Shown: positions 37,148-46,963, counted from the stretch's first letter. The stretch is 64,000 bases of DNA from Leptotrichia sp. oral taxon 223 (GCF_013394795.1 NZ_JABXYU010000001.1:1116001-1180000), one strand, 5' to 3'. The notes: generated from the sequence alone by a model not told the origin. Program-made: numbers and translations.

Positions 37148-37936
37148 TTATTTTATCTTTTTAAATACCATTATATACTCATGCTTAAAAATATAAAAAT
37201 CATTTGCCAATGCTCTATATCGCCAAATTGCCTTTTGATTAAATTTACCTTTTGTTTCTTCAAAATTTTTTACAATAATTGCTTTCATTTTGAAATTTTT
37301 TTCTAAAAATAAATTCATAACTTTAAAGCCAATCGGAATTATTTCTCCATTTTGATATTTATCTCCAATAACAACTGCACAATATCTATCTTTCTCAAGA
37401 TATTTACAAGTATTATCAATTATTTTTGACATTTTTTCCAAAAAAATTTCTAAAGTTTTTGAATTTGATAAATCTCTTTTATCTTCTGAAAATTTTATTA
37501 TATCCCAATAAGGCGGATGAAATATTACAAATTGTACTTTTTCTATTTTACATTTTTGCAATATTTTATTGATATTTACATTTTCACTGTCTCCTACCTT
37601 AATAAACATTTTTGTATTATCATCTTTTTCTAAAATCAATTTATTTTTTGTATTTTCTAAAACTTCTTTTTGTAATTCAATTCCTATACCATTTCTACCC
37701 ATTCTATTTGCCTCAATAAGTGTCGTTCCACTTCCCAAAAAAGGATCTAAAATATAATCTCCTTTTTTTGTATATCTCAACATTAATTGTCTTGGTATCT
37801 GTGGTACAAAATTTCCATGATAATCTCCACTATGAGTACCTGTATTATCCCTCTTTTTTATTATCCACAAGGAATCTGTATTTATTTCTTCATATTCTTT
37901 CCATTTTTTCATATCTAAATCATTATATTCACTCAT
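37148..37936 (-). CDS. DNA methyltransferase (N4-cytosine/N6-adenine type)
   Basis: A 262-residue SAM-dependent enzyme of the N6/N4 family. The SAM-binding motif DPFLGSGTTLIEANRMGR lies near 62-79, and the catalytic motif IV is HPPYW near 140. The N-terminal GTHSGDYHGNFVPQIPRQL fits motif X-like sequence seen before motif I in this type. It methylates the recognition site of the neighbouring restriction system. Its stop codon is three bases from the end of the nuclease pseudogene (convergent). Confidence 0.85.
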   Translation of the reverse strand: MSEYNDLDMKKWKEYEEINTDSLWIIKKRDNTGTHSGDYHGNFVPQIPRQLMLRYTKKGDYILDPFLGSGTTLIEANRMGRNGIGIELQKEVLENTKNKLILEKDDNTKMFIKVGDSENVNINKILQKCKIEKVQFVIFHPPYWDIIKFSEDKRDLSNSKTLEIFLEKMSKIIDNTCKYLEKDRYCAVVIGDKYQNGEIIPIGFKVMNLFLEKNFKMKAIIVKNFEETKGKFNQKAIWRYRALANDFYIFKHEYIMVFKKIK

Positions 37937-37954
37937 TTTTCTCCCCCAAACCTT

Positions 37955-38956
37955 TTATTTTTTTTCTAAACAATGTAAGTATTCTATTGTTTTATCCGCT
38001 TTATGATTTCTTAAATGTGCCTTGTCAGCTCTAAATCTCTTATATTCCTGCGAATACAATTTATACTTGCCATATTTTCCTAAAATTTGCTCAATTTCAT
38101 CAAATGACATAAGTCCTTCATTATTATAGCTCAAAAAAATATACTTAAACTTTGAATTTTTTATTAAATCATCAAATACTTCTTTTACTGTTCTCTTAGA
38201 ACACCATTTTGATTTAACATTATCTACTCTAAGTCCTGTTTTTCCTTTTATTTCTGGATTATCATTTTTCGCAACAGTTTCTAAAATATGATAATTAGCA
38301 GAATATTGTCTGCTATTATACGGTGGATCTAAATACAAAATATCACCTTTTATTTTTTTTATTAATAAATTAGCATCTTCGTTATATGCTTTGCCTTTAC
38401 GTTTTCCAATTATTGTTGGCAAACACTCAAAAATTAATTCTTTTTGTGCAGATTTTTTTATATGTTTCAAAAATGCACCATAAACAGAAGCTGTATTTGC
38501 ATACTTATCAATAGAATTTATCAAACTTGCTAAATAAAAATAATATTCTTCTTCTTTTATTAAATTTTTAACTTTTAAATTTTCAATTCTCTCCCTTATT
38601 TCATCACACTTTTTTCCATTAATATCTGAAAAATAATTTCTTTCACTTCCTGAACCCATACAGTAATTTTGAAATATAAATCCTTCTTTTCCTTTAAGTT
38701 CATTAAATTCTTTTGAATATTTGTCCTGTATTTTACAATTATTTTCAATAAAGTGTTTTGCCAAAACATAACTATAATACTGAATATCATTTGCTATAAC
38801 TTTACATCCTCTTTTTTTAAATTCCATTCCCACAATAGAAGTTCCAGAAAAAATATCACAAAATTTCTTATCTTCAAATGTCTTAAATTTTGTAAAATCT
38901 TCTACTGACTGAACTAAAAAATCTATTAGAGAATATTTTGATCCTATATAATTCAC
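37955..38956 (-). CDS. D12-class N6-adenine DNA methyltransferase
   Basis: A 333-residue enzyme of the Dam/D12 class: NYIGSKYSLIDFL at the start (motif X), DIFSGTSIVGMEFKKRG (motif I) near 48-64 and LDPPYNSRQY (motif IV) near 203. It is 18 bases upstream of the other methyltransferase in the same operon. Two methyltransferases with one nuclease suggests an asymmetric recognition site with each enzyme modifying one strand. The target is unknown. Confidence 0.88.
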   Translation of the reverse strand: MNYIGSKYSLIDFLVQSVEDFTKFKTFEDKKFCDIFSGTSIVGMEFKKRGCKVIANDIQYYSYVLAKHFIENNCKIQDKYSKEFNELKGKEGFIFQNYCMGSGSERNYFSDINGKKCDEIRERIENLKVKNLIKEEEYYFYLASLINSIDKYANTASVYGAFLKHIKKSAQKELIFECLPTIIGKRKGKAYNEDANLLIKKIKGDILYLDPPYNSRQYSANYHILETVAKNDNPEIKGKTGLRVDNVKSKWCSKRTVKEVFDDLIKNSKFKYIFLSYNNEGLMSFDEIEQILGKYGKYKLYSQEYKRFRADKAHLRNHKADKTIEYLHCLEKK

Positions 38957-39050
38957 TTTTCTCCTCTCGTTTTTTAACCATCGATAAAAATTTATAAACT
39001 CCGATTAATACTTTATTTTTTACAATTTTTTATTTTATATCAATTAAAAT

Positions 39051-40982
39051 TTATTCTAAATTTTCCAACTCCCCACTCTTCACATCCCACTCTTCCATCT
39101 TCTCCATCTCTTCTTCTTCCAGTTTGTCCAGCTTTTCCTGCACTTCCATCAGTTTTTCCATATTGTTTTCTTTTCCAGCCTTTTCATATTCTGTATTCAA
39201 GTTTTCTCTCATTTCTGTAATTTTTTCCATTTCCTTTTCCAGTTTTTCAATATCACGTTTCAATTTTGCGATTTTTCTTGACTGTTCCTTTTGCTCCTGA
39301 TATGAAAGTTTTTTCTCTTCCTTCGTTTCGAGGTCTGTTCCTTGAGAAGCTGATTTTGCTGTTTTTAGGCTTTCTTTGTAGTCTTCGTAATTTCCTTTGA
39401 ATTTTGTAAGTCCGTTTTCGTCAAGGCAGTAAATTGTGTTGCAGATTGTGTCTAAAAAGTGTCTGTTGTGGGAAACAACAAGCATTGTTCCGTCAAAATC
39501 CTCTAAAGCGTCCTCCAGCACTTCGATGGAATAAACATCCAGATGGTTCGTCGGTTCATCTAAAATCAAAAAGTTGGCTTTTTCCATATAAAGTTTCAAA
39601 AATGCCACACGAACTCTTTCTCCACCGCTTAGCATACTGATTTTTTTCTGCACATCATCTCCTGAAAACAAAAATCCACCTGCAAGTGTTCGCAAGTATT
39701 CTTCCGTCAAATCAAGTGAATTATTTATTTCCTGTAAAATTGTGCTTTCCTGTGAAAATTCCTGATGATTCTGATCATAATATCCGATTTTTAGCCTTGT
39801 TCCAAATTCAATTTCCCCTGTATCCTTTGGCAACTTATCCAAAAGTATTTTTAGAAGTGTAGATTTCCCAATTCCATTTTTTCCAATAATTCCAACTCTT
39901 TCTCCACGGAAAAGCTCAAAATTTATATTATTCAAAACTTTTTTCCCGTCAAAGCTTTTAGACAAATTTCTAACTTTCAATACATTTTCTCCGCTCATTT
40001 TAGCCGCTTCAAATTTTAGCCTCATTCTTTGCGGATTAAATACAGGATCTTCCATTCTCTCGATTCTATCCAGTATTTTTTGTCGTCCTTTCGCCTGTCT
40101 TGCCTTTATTCCAGCTCGAAATCTGTCAATATATTCCTCCATTTTCTTAATTTTTTCCTGCTCCTTCTCATACCGCTTAATTTCGCCCTTCAAAATCATC
40201 TCTTTTTGAAGAATAAACGACGAAAAATTTCCGTCATACTTATGCAATTTTTTATTTTCCAACTCAAAAATTTTTGTACAGACATTATCCAAAAATATTC
40301 TATCGTGAGAAACAAGCAAAAACGCCTTATTATACTTTTTCAAATAATCCTCAAGCCACTCAATCGAAATCAAGTCCAGATGGTTTGTCGGCTCGTCAAG
40401 AATCAGCAAGTCAGGTTCAGACAAAAGCAGTTTTGCAAGTGAAACACGTGTTCTTTCTCCACCACTCAAATCCTGCAATAACAAATTCTCATATTCTCCA
40501 GTAAGCTCAAGCCCTGTAAGCACCTGTTTAATCTTGTATTCAATCTCATAACCATTTTTTGCCTCGTAAATAGAAGAAAGTTCAGCAGATTTATTAATCA
40601 GCTTTTCCATTTCATCTTCGTTCGCTGTTCCCAAAAGCATATTAACCTTCTGAATCTCGTCCCAGATTTTTCTCTCTTCCTCAAAAATAGTCATCATTTC
40701 CTCGTAAATCGTATTTTTTTCATCCGAAAACTCCGTATTCTGTGCCAAATACCCAATTTTTGTAGCCCCACTTTTCACAATTTCCCCAAACTCATTAAGA
40801 TTATTCTCATTCCCATCAATCCGCTCTTCCCCCAAAAGCATCCTGATAATTGTAGACTTCCCAGCTCCATTTACCCCCACAAGCCCAATCTTATCTCTTT
40901 CTTCAATCGTAAAATTAACATCTCTCAAAATATATTCCCCTGCAAATTGCTTATATACCTTATTAAACTGAACTAAACTCAT
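39051..40982 (-). CDS. ABC-F family ATPase
   Basis: A 643-residue soluble protein with two ABC domains and no membrane segment. Walker A: GLVGVNGAGKSTIIRM and GIIGKNGIGKSTLLKI; signatures LSGGERTRV and LSGGERVRV; Walker B with DEPTNHLDL and DEPTNHLDV. A linker and a charged C-terminal coiled coil (about 560-643) resemble Uup/YfmR-type members that act on stalled ribosomes. Start at 40982 is chosen because AGGAAAGGA precedes it; an ATG 24 bases upstream would swallow the ribosome site. Confidence 0.9.
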   Translation of the reverse strand: MSLVQFNKVYKQFAGEYILRDVNFTIEERDKIGLVGVNGAGKSTIIRMLLGEERIDGNENNLNEFGEIVKSGATKIGYLAQNTEFSDEKNTIYEEMMTIFEEERKIWDEIQKVNMLLGTANEDEMEKLINKSAELSSIYEAKNGYEIEYKIKQVLTGLELTGEYENLLLQDLSGGERTRVSLAKLLLSEPDLLILDEPTNHLDLISIEWLEDYLKKYNKAFLLVSHDRIFLDNVCTKIFELENKKLHKYDGNFSSFILQKEMILKGEIKRYEKEQEKIKKMEEYIDRFRAGIKARQAKGRQKILDRIERMEDPVFNPQRMRLKFEAAKMSGENVLKVRNLSKSFDGKKVLNNINFELFRGERVGIIGKNGIGKSTLLKILLDKLPKDTGEIEFGTRLKIGYYDQNHQEFSQESTILQEINNSLDLTEEYLRTLAGGFLFSGDDVQKKISMLSGGERVRVAFLKLYMEKANFLILDEPTNHLDVYSIEVLEDALEDFDGTMLVVSHNRHFLDTICNTIYCLDENGLTKFKGNYEDYKESLKTAKSASQGTDLETKEEKKLSYQEQKEQSRKIAKLKRDIEKLEKEMEKITEMRENLNTEYEKAGKENNMEKLMEVQEKLDKLEEEEMEKMEEWDVKSGELENLE

Positions 40983-41105
40983 TAAATTTCCTTTCCTTTT
41001 CTCCATTATTTATCAAATTATTTTTATTTAAATTTATTTTTAAATTATATCATTTTTGATATTTGTTTACAACGTTTCTGAAATTTTTGAAATCATATAA
41101 AACAT

Positions 41106-41149
41106 AACAAAAATAAAAGAAGACTCCATTCAATAAAGAACAAAGCCTT
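41106..41149 (-). terminator. Terminator-like hairpin
   Basis: On the minus strand AAGGCTTTGTTC pairs (with several G-T pairs) with GAATGGAGTCTT, followed by a T-rich stretch. It lies just past the stop codon of the unknown protein at 41162-42136. Confidence 0.55.
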
Positions 41150-41161
41150 TTTTCATAAATT

Positions 41162-42136
41162 TTACTTCTCAATTCCCAAAACTTTGCAATTTCTCACAAA
41201 CAAAAATGAAACATCTTCAACCAATATTTCCGATTTAGAAATAAAAATTCCCGTCATTTTATCTATTTCTTTTAAAATTATTTTCTCATTATCAAATCTT
41301 TCAATTATCCCAAATTTTTCAGAATATGATTTCTCATACTCAAAATGCACTAATATTTTATTTTCAAAGCACTTTTTCAAAACTTCTTCTATTTTCATTT
41401 TTACAATATTTGGAAAAATTTCTTCTAAATTTATATCTTTTGTTTCTATTAAATTCATTCTATCGTTAATTTCTTCAATATCAGACATTTTTAATATCGT
41501 AAATTTATAATCGCCAAAAAATAAATCCTTCTCATAAATCAAAATATAATTATTATCTTGAAAAATAATATCACCTAAAACATCGTCCAAATCATAAACT
41601 TTTATCAATTTATTTTTTTTAATTTCGCTATCTTCTACAATAATATCTTTTATAACGTTTTTTCCTGCTCTTATAATTTTTACTCCATATTTTTTTATAA
41701 TTTCTTCTTCGTTTTCATCTTTTTCATCACAAAAATGAAACCAAAAAAATTCATCTGAATTTTTAATTAAATAGCCATTGTTATTCCAATCTCTATCATA
41801 AGAAATTTGCAATCTTATTTTATTTTTTATAAAATATTCAAATAAATGTTCAAAAAAATTATCTTTTCTTAAAATAACAGTTTTCCCTTTATTTAAAGTT
41901 CTTTCTCGTATTTTCTCCTTCATTAATTCTAAATACCACTTATTTCTTCCTAATCTTTTCAATTCTTCTTCTTCTTTTAAAAATTTATAACCTTCGTATT
42001 TTCCATATGGATTAATTGATGTAAAAATATGAAAATCATTACTACTTCCAATATAATTTCCAACAGAAAATTTATCTCCTAAACGTGAATACTCCAACAA
42101 CTCATCTTTCCCAATTTTTTCTAAAATCTTTTTCAT
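41162..42136 (-). CDS. Protein of unknown function
   Basis: A 324-residue protein, predicted soluble, with no signal peptide or membrane segment. It is rich in Lys, Glu, Ile and Phe and seems to contain repeated beta strands (ILRKDNFFEHLFEYFIKNK, RLQISYDRDWNNNGYLI) and a C-terminal half with Sm/SH3-like strands (LVHFEYEKSYSEKFGIIERF). I do not recognise the family. It stands alone between the ABC-F and MFS genes. Confidence 0.6.
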   Translation of the reverse strand: MKKILEKIGKDELLEYSRLGDKFSVGNYIGSSNDFHIFTSINPYGKYEGYKFLKEEEELKRLGRNKWYLELMKEKIRERTLNKGKTVILRKDNFFEHLFEYFIKNKIRLQISYDRDWNNNGYLIKNSDEFFWFHFCDEKDENEEEIIKKYGVKIIRAGKNVIKDIIVEDSEIKKNKLIKVYDLDDVLGDIIFQDNNYILIYEKDLFFGDYKFTILKMSDIEEINDRMNLIETKDINLEEIFPNIVKMKIEEVLKKCFENKILVHFEYEKSYSEKFGIIERFDNEKIILKEIDKMTGIFISKSEILVEDVSFLFVRNCKVLGIEK

Positions 42137-42318
42137 AAAATTCTCCTATTCCACAAAACTTTTACTCATTTGTAAAAGTCTGAAAATTCCGATAAACACA
42201 ATATTTTTTAATATTTAATTTCCTTGTTTTTCTACACTCTTTGACAAGGGGGTCTTGACTCCTTACTATGCTACTCAATTTCTACAACTTTTTACTCCTA
42301 TAACTGTCTACAAATTAA

Positions 42319-43725
42319 TTATAACTCTTCCCTACTTTCATCAGATTTACCATTAACATTCTCTTCCTTATCCACATTTTGTTCATCAAAATCCTCATTT
42401 TTTCCTTTATTAGAATGAATAACGTATCTTGAGCCTGAGAACATTATTTTTGAAAACATGCTTTTTATACGGCTGCTTCCCCCAGCGTACACAAATGTTT
42501 TCTCAAACGAATAAACTCTCGTCAATTCCAGCAATGAAAACAATCTTAAAATAAATCCTATAACAAAGGCAAATCTTATTGTGTAAAATTGTTCTCCGAA
42601 AATATAAATTACCCCATTATTTATAAATTTTCCCAGTATTCCACCAAACAATCCTGCCAATATTGCTGAAAGCCCTGAAACCATCGCATAAGCTCCCACA
42701 TAAGCATCAGCAGGCTCGCCTGAAACTTCCATCATCAGATTCAGTAAACTTAATGTTATCGCTGTAAATCCTATCGCATCAATTACTGCGGCTGCAAAAA
42801 GCATTGACATTTTATTGTCCTGAGTCATTGAAAAATAGGTAAGCACGTAATATGTTGTAAAAAATATTCCCATTCTTAACATTGTCTTGTTTCCGTATTT
42901 ATCAGACAATTTTCCATAAACTAGATAAAGTATGCTTGACAATATCGCTGTTAGAACTCCCATTTGGGAAATAAACATTGTATTTACTCCAAGCACTTTG
43001 ATTCTATAATATTCTGTCATTGGCTTTAGAAATTCCCATGTAAACAGCCACACAGAAGCAAATTTTAAATAAACGACAAAATTTTTATTTTTAAATGCTG
43101 TCTTTATGCTCACTTTTTTTATATTGCTTTCTGAATCAGGAACATAATGAAGACACATAAATATTGCTGAACCTATTGCCGAAAGTGACATTGCCGTTGT
43201 CAAGATAAGCATTGCATTTTTCCTGTCTGGCATTGATAAGACATATCCATAAAACAAAGTGTAAACCACAGTAGATAACGATGAAAACAAATTACGTTTC
43301 CCAAAATATTTCCCCCTTTCCTTTTTATCAATAATCTTCGTCATCACAGCTGTCCAGACGTTATTTGAAAAAGGCGAAACAAGAGCGTAAATAAGCATTA
43401 CCGCAAAATAGACTTCCTGCCTTCTTATATCAAAAAGAACAGCAAAAGGCATAACACAAATAACCAGCCTTGAAACAGTCGCCGCTATTACCATCGTCCT
43501 TTTCCTGCTTCCAAGCAGAAGATTTACCCGCTTAGTAAATATCTGCAGCAAATATCCTGCTGTTGGCAATGATGATACAATTGATATAAAAAAAGAACTC
43601 ATATTAAAATAAATCGCCAAGCTCAAAAGCACAAAACTCTGCATCCCTACTGAATATCCGTTAAAGAACATAACCTCCAGTATCGCATATTTTTTCGTAT
43701 TTTCTATTGAATGCTCCTTATCCAT
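42319..43725 (-). CDS. Major facilitator superfamily transporter
   Basis: A 468-residue membrane protein with about twelve predicted helices. The loop KIIDKKERGKYFGKRNLFSS between helices 4 and 5 and LVYGKLSDKYGNKTMLRMGI between 7 and 8 fit the MFS. The last 40 residues are acidic and likely cytoplasmic (NVDKEENVNGKSDESREEL). The substrate cannot be told. Confidence 0.82.
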   Translation of the reverse strand: MDKEHSIENTKKYAILEVMFFNGYSVGMQSFVLLSLAIYFNMSSFFISIVSSLPTAGYLLQIFTKRVNLLLGSRKRTMVIAATVSRLVICVMPFAVLFDIRRQEVYFAVMLIYALVSPFSNNVWTAVMTKIIDKKERGKYFGKRNLFSSLSTVVYTLFYGYVLSMPDRKNAMLILTTAMSLSAIGSAIFMCLHYVPDSESNIKKVSIKTAFKNKNFVVYLKFASVWLFTWEFLKPMTEYYRIKVLGVNTMFISQMGVLTAILSSILYLVYGKLSDKYGNKTMLRMGIFFTTYYVLTYFSMTQDNKMSMLFAAAVIDAIGFTAITLSLLNLMMEVSGEPADAYVGAYAMVSGLSAILAGLFGGILGKFINNGVIYIFGEQFYTIRFAFVIGFILRLFSLLELTRVYSFEKTFVYAGGSSRIKSMFSKIMFSGSRYVIHSNKGKNEDFDEQNVDKEENVNGKSDESREEL

Positions 43726-43804
43726 ATTAACTCCTTCACTAAATATTCAAGTTTTTTCATACCAAAAATTAATAAAAATATTCCAATTTTTTACATTACA
43801 CTTT

Positions 43805-44164
43805 TTATGCCGCTCTAACAACCCCTCTTCCAATAAAAACCCCCACAACTGACAGCACAACGCTCAAAACCGCATATCCCAATGCAATCCAAGTGTTCCC
43901 CTTCTCAATCAAGTTATACGTTTCCAGCGAAAATGTAGAAAACGTCGTAAATCCTCCACAAATCCCCACTCTCCAGAATAAACTCCAATTCTGTGAAACC
44001 TGCTTCCCAGCCACCACCTCAACAACAACCCCAATCAAAATTGCGCCCAAAACATTCGTAACAAAAGTCTGTACAGGAAAACTCACTTTCAGAGGCACAG
44101 CACTAATCAAATACCGAAGAATCGCCCCAATTCCCCCACCAATTCCAATCATCAAAAATTTCAT
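43805..44164 (-). CDS. crcB: Fluoride ion channel FluC (CrcB)
   Basis: A 119-residue protein with four membrane helices that lets fluoride leave the cell as a dual-topology dimer. It has GGGIGAILRYLISA, the Asn motif TFVTNVLGAILIG and the Na-binding region GICGGFTTFSTFSLE. Normal length. No fluoride riboswitch was recognised upstream. Confidence 0.93.
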   Translation of the reverse strand: MKFLMIGIGGGIGAILRYLISAVPLKVSFPVQTFVTNVLGAILIGVVVEVVAGKQVSQNWSLFWRVGICGGFTTFSTFSLETYNLIEKGNTWIALGYAVLSVVLSVVGVFIGRGVVRAA

Positions 44165-44202
44165 TATTTACCATCCTTAATAACTAAAAATTTATATAAA
44201 AA

Positions 44203-44264
44203 TCAAAAAAAATTAGGCTTTTATGAGATAACTTTAAAAATAAAATAGTCCCTTTGCCTAATTT
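44203..44264 (-). terminator. Terminator of the DUF937-like gene
   Basis: On the minus strand AAATTAGGC and GCCTAATTT enclose a 38-base loop region and are followed by eight T residues, a little past the stop codon at 44286. Confidence 0.75.
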
Positions 44265-44285
44265 CATACTTATTTTTTACACTTT

Positions 44286-44867
44286 CTATTTTTTACCGCC
44301 AAAAAATTTCCCAACTAATCCCATTACATCGTCCACTACGTTTCCATCTTTATTTGCATCGAGCATGTTTGTAATTGTGCTCATAATTCCACCTTCACCT
44401 GTGAAGTTTGATGCAAGGTTTGAAGTTAAGTTTCCGATTCCTTGTGCATCCAGATTATTTTCTTTTTTTTGCTGTCCCAATGCTCCTAATACAAGTGGAG
44501 CCAATGTTTGTAAGATTTTCATGCTTCCTTGGTTATCAAGTCCGCTTGACTGTGAAACGGCGTTTGCTACATTTTGTGTATTATTTCCAAACAAATGTCC
44601 TAAAATTCCTGCACCATCCTTTAAATCAGGATTTTGCAAATAACTTCCAAGATTATTTAATACTGAAGAACCGTCGTGCTGATTTAACGCATTGTTCAAT
44701 CCTTCCGCTTTTTCACTGTTGTTTGCATTTTTATTGACTGCTGCCAATATTGCAGGCAAGGCTGCCGCTACTCCATTTTTTACTTGCGTGCTGCTTCCTC
44801 CTATCTGTTCTGTCAATTTTCCTAAATCCTGTCCTTGTAAAAGTCCAAATAATGCTTCTAAATTCAT
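44286..44867 (-). CDS. DUF937-type protein with an EF-hand-like tail
   Basis: A 193-residue protein rich in Gly, Asn, Ala and Leu. It starts MNLEALFGLLQGQDLGKLTE, with VKNGVAAALPAILAAVNKNA and GILGHLFGNNTQNVANAVSQ, the pattern of DUF937 proteins. Near the end DANKDGNVVDDV resembles a single calcium-binding loop (D.N.DG...D) of dockerin or EF-hand type. The function is unknown. It is followed by its own terminator. Confidence 0.75.
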   Translation of the reverse strand: MNLEALFGLLQGQDLGKLTEQIGGSSTQVKNGVAAALPAILAAVNKNANNSEKAEGLNNALNQHDGSSVLNNLGSYLQNPDLKDGAGILGHLFGNNTQNVANAVSQSSGLDNQGSMKILQTLAPLVLGALGQQKKENNLDAQGIGNLTSNLASNFTGEGGIMSTITNMLDANKDGNVVDDVMGLVGKFFGGKK

Positions 44868-44903
44868 CTTCCCTCCTGTTTTTTATTTCTTAAATTATTG
44901 CTT

Positions 44904-45554
44904 TTATTTCAAGTTTACTGCCACTTTAGTATTTTTTTCATCATTATTTTTAAAATTTAAATTTTGAATACTTGTTACAGTATTTTCAGTTTCTGATTCC
45001 CTTGCATAAAATATAAATTCACTTGTTACAGAGTCTATCTGGATTCCATAAGTTATCCCATTTGTATATGTCAGTAAGCTTGACAGTTCCTTATCTCCCA
45101 AATTCGCCAAGATTTTTGTATAAATTGCTCTTGCTTCAGCTTCCTTGATGTTTTCATCAGATACTTGTATCAGATTAATTACCATATTTTCAATTATTGC
45201 AAGATTAGCCCCATCCACCTTTCCTACCTTTAAAAATATGCTTGTAGCACTTATTCCGCTGTAATCCAACGCATAAATAGCATCTCCCTTTGAATGGATT
45301 TTAGCATAATAGTAGTTCTTGTTTTCATACGCCAATTTTTCAAAATCTCCAATACTTATTTTATTATCTTTAGACTTTTTAGAAAAAGTTTCAATTATTT
45401 TTTCAATTGAATTATTTGAAAAAATATTTTCCTGTGCAGCTTTATTCTGTATATTTTCTGAATTTTTCTTTTTCTCCTGACTCTCCTTTTTGTCACAACT
45501 CATCATAAAAATAAATAAAAAAAGCAAAAATACAACTCTACTTTTATTCAACAT
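44904..45554 (-). CDS. Lipoprotein of unknown function
   Basis: A 216-residue protein with a type II signal peptide (MLNKSRVVFLLFLFIFMMSC), lipidated Cys near residue 20, then a Lys/Glu/Asn-rich linker and a compact C-terminal domain. ATG at 45554 is preferred over an upstream GTG (45566), which falls in the AGGTGG ribosome site. No family recognised. Confidence 0.7.
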   Translation of the reverse strand: MLNKSRVVFLLFLFIFMMSCDKKESQEKKKNSENIQNKAAQENIFSNNSIEKIIETFSKKSKDNKISIGDFEKLAYENKNYYYAKIHSKGDAIYALDYSGISATSIFLKVGKVDGANLAIIENMVINLIQVSDENIKEAEARAIYTKILANLGDKELSSLLTYTNGITYGIQIDSVTSEFIFYARESETENTVTSIQNLNFKNNDEKNTKVAVNLK

Positions 45555-45707
45555 TTTTACTACCACCTAATTTTATATACTTAAACTTCTCCAAAACCGA
45601 ATCAGCCTAAAATTTATTACAGTAATCAATTCTTTATTTGTAGCAATACAATTTTGAAGCAATTTTATACATTATACAATATTATTCTTAATTTTTCCAT
45701 ATTTTTT

Positions 45708-45758
45708 CAAAAAAAAAGACTATCTAAAAATAAGTTATACTCATCTTAAATAGTCTTA
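45708..45758 (-). terminator. Terminator of the rpsF-ssb-rpsR operon
   Basis: On the minus strand AAGACTATTTAAGA pairs with TTTTTAGATAGTCTT (interrupted) and is followed by a long T-run, shortly after the rpsR stop codon. Confidence 0.8.
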
Positions 45759-45782
45759 AAAATTTATAAAAACAAAAACTTA

Positions 45783-46022
45783 TTATTTTTCAATTTTTGT
45801 GTAAGGCATTAAAGCGATTTGTCTAGCTCTTTTGATTGCTTTGGCAATTTTTCTTTGAACTTTAGCTTCTAATCCTGTTACTCTCGCTGGAGAGATTTTT
45901 CCTTTATCATTCATAAAGTTTTTTAACAGTTCAACGTTTTTATAATTAATATCTTCTACTTTAAATTTAACTTTTGGACGTCTTTTTCTTCTTTTAAATT
46001 CTGTAACTGGTTTAGCTCTCAT
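45783..46022 (-). CDS. rpsR: 30S ribosomal protein S18 (bS18)
   Basis: A 79-residue small-subunit protein that pairs with S6. The conserved part is [20 protein letters not shown] followed by [10 protein letters not shown]. Last gene of the rpsF-ssb-rpsR operon. Confidence 0.96.
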   Translation of the reverse strand: MRAKPVTEFKRRKRRPKVKFKVEDINYKNVELLKNFMNDKGKISPARVTGLEAKVQRKIAKAIKRARQIALMPYTKIEK

Positions 46023-46089
46023 TAATTTGCACCTCCTAAAACTTTTATAGCAAATTTTATTTTTTATTATAAAATTTACTTAACTGTTA

Positions 46090-46515
46090 TTAAAATGGAA
46101 ACTCTTCATCGTCATCCATGTCATCATTATCGTTATCAAAAGTATCATTTTGTACCGGTTTGCTGTTATTGCTGCTAAAAGATTTGTTTTGCTGGTAACC
46201 TCCACTATTTCCAGAACTTCCTGCACTTTCAACAAATTCAAAGCTGTTTACAACAACTCTTGTCATTCTTCTTTTTTCACCGTTCTGTTCGTAACTGCTT
46301 ACGCTCAAACGTCCCTGTACAAGAATTCTGTTACCTTTTCTAAAATATTCGGCAATTGTTTCTGCGGTTTTCTCCCAGACAGTACAGTCAATAAACTCCA
46401 CTTCATCTCTTGTTTTTTGCACAGCTAATGAAAAATTTGCAAACGCCTTTCCTCCTGAAGTATATTTTAACTCAGGATCTCTTGTCATTCTTCCCATCAG
46501 TATTACTACATTCAT
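46090..46515 (-). CDS. ssb: Single-stranded DNA-binding protein
   Basis: A 141-residue protein with an OB fold: MNVVILMGRMTRDPELKYTS, FANFSLAV and the VEFIDCTVWEKTAETIAEYF segment. A Gly/Asn/Ser-rich linker leads to the acidic C-terminal tip DDDEEFPF, the docking motif for replication and repair partners. It lies between rpsF and rpsR, as in many bacteria. Confidence 0.97.
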   Translation of the reverse strand: MNVVILMGRMTRDPELKYTSGGKAFANFSLAVQKTRDEVEFIDCTVWEKTAETIAEYFRKGNRILVQGRLSVSSYEQNGEKRRMTRVVVNSFEFVESAGSSGNSGGYQQNKSFSSNNSKPVQNDTFDNDNDDMDDDEEFPF

Positions 46516-46619
46516 AATTTTTCCCCCTAATTTTTATATTTATTTTTAAAATTTAAAATAACAAAACCTCAAATTTAATTTATAAGCATTAACCCTCTTA
46601 TAACTTAAGTTATTTAAAA

Positions 46620-46904
46620 TTAATCATTTTTAACAATCATGTATTTCAAAAGTGATTCGTTAATGTTTAATTTTGCTTCAATTTCAGTAAACTTAGTCCC
46701 ATCTGCCTGGAATGTTGTTAAAACATAATATCCATTTTCTTTTTTCTTGATTGGGTAAGCTAATTTTCTATCTCCCCAGATTTCTGTCTTAACTTCAGTT
46801 GCTCCAGCGGCTGTCAATGTATTTTCTACAAATGCAACTCCAGCCTGTTTTTCTTCATCTGTCAATTGTGTAGACAAAATAAACATAATTTCGTAATTTC
46901 TCAT
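46620..46904 (-). CDS. rpsF: 30S ribosomal protein S6 (bS6)
   Basis: A 94-residue ferredoxin-fold protein. MRNYEIMFILSTQLTDEEKQ and WGDRKLAYPIKKKENGYYVL identify it. First gene of the three-gene operon with a good promoter upstream. Confidence 0.96.
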   Translation of the reverse strand: MRNYEIMFILSTQLTDEEKQAGVAFVENTLTAAGATEVKTEIWGDRKLAYPIKKKENGYYVLTTFQADGTKFTEIEAKLNINESLLKYMIVKND

Positions 46905-46963
46905 TTCTTTCTCCTTTCCTATGGCTTTTTAGCCCTACTTCCATAAATAGAGCAGGTTATATA

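Noticed and set aside
42200-42300. Promoter-like TTGACA...TATGCT on the plus strand in the gap before the MFS gene end
   Set aside because: Spacing is about 20 bases and no gene follows on that strand; the match is probably chance.
44165-44285. Possible fluoride riboswitch upstream of crcB
   Set aside because: The conserved fluoride-aptamer segments are not present. The structure there is better explained as the terminator of the next gene upstream.
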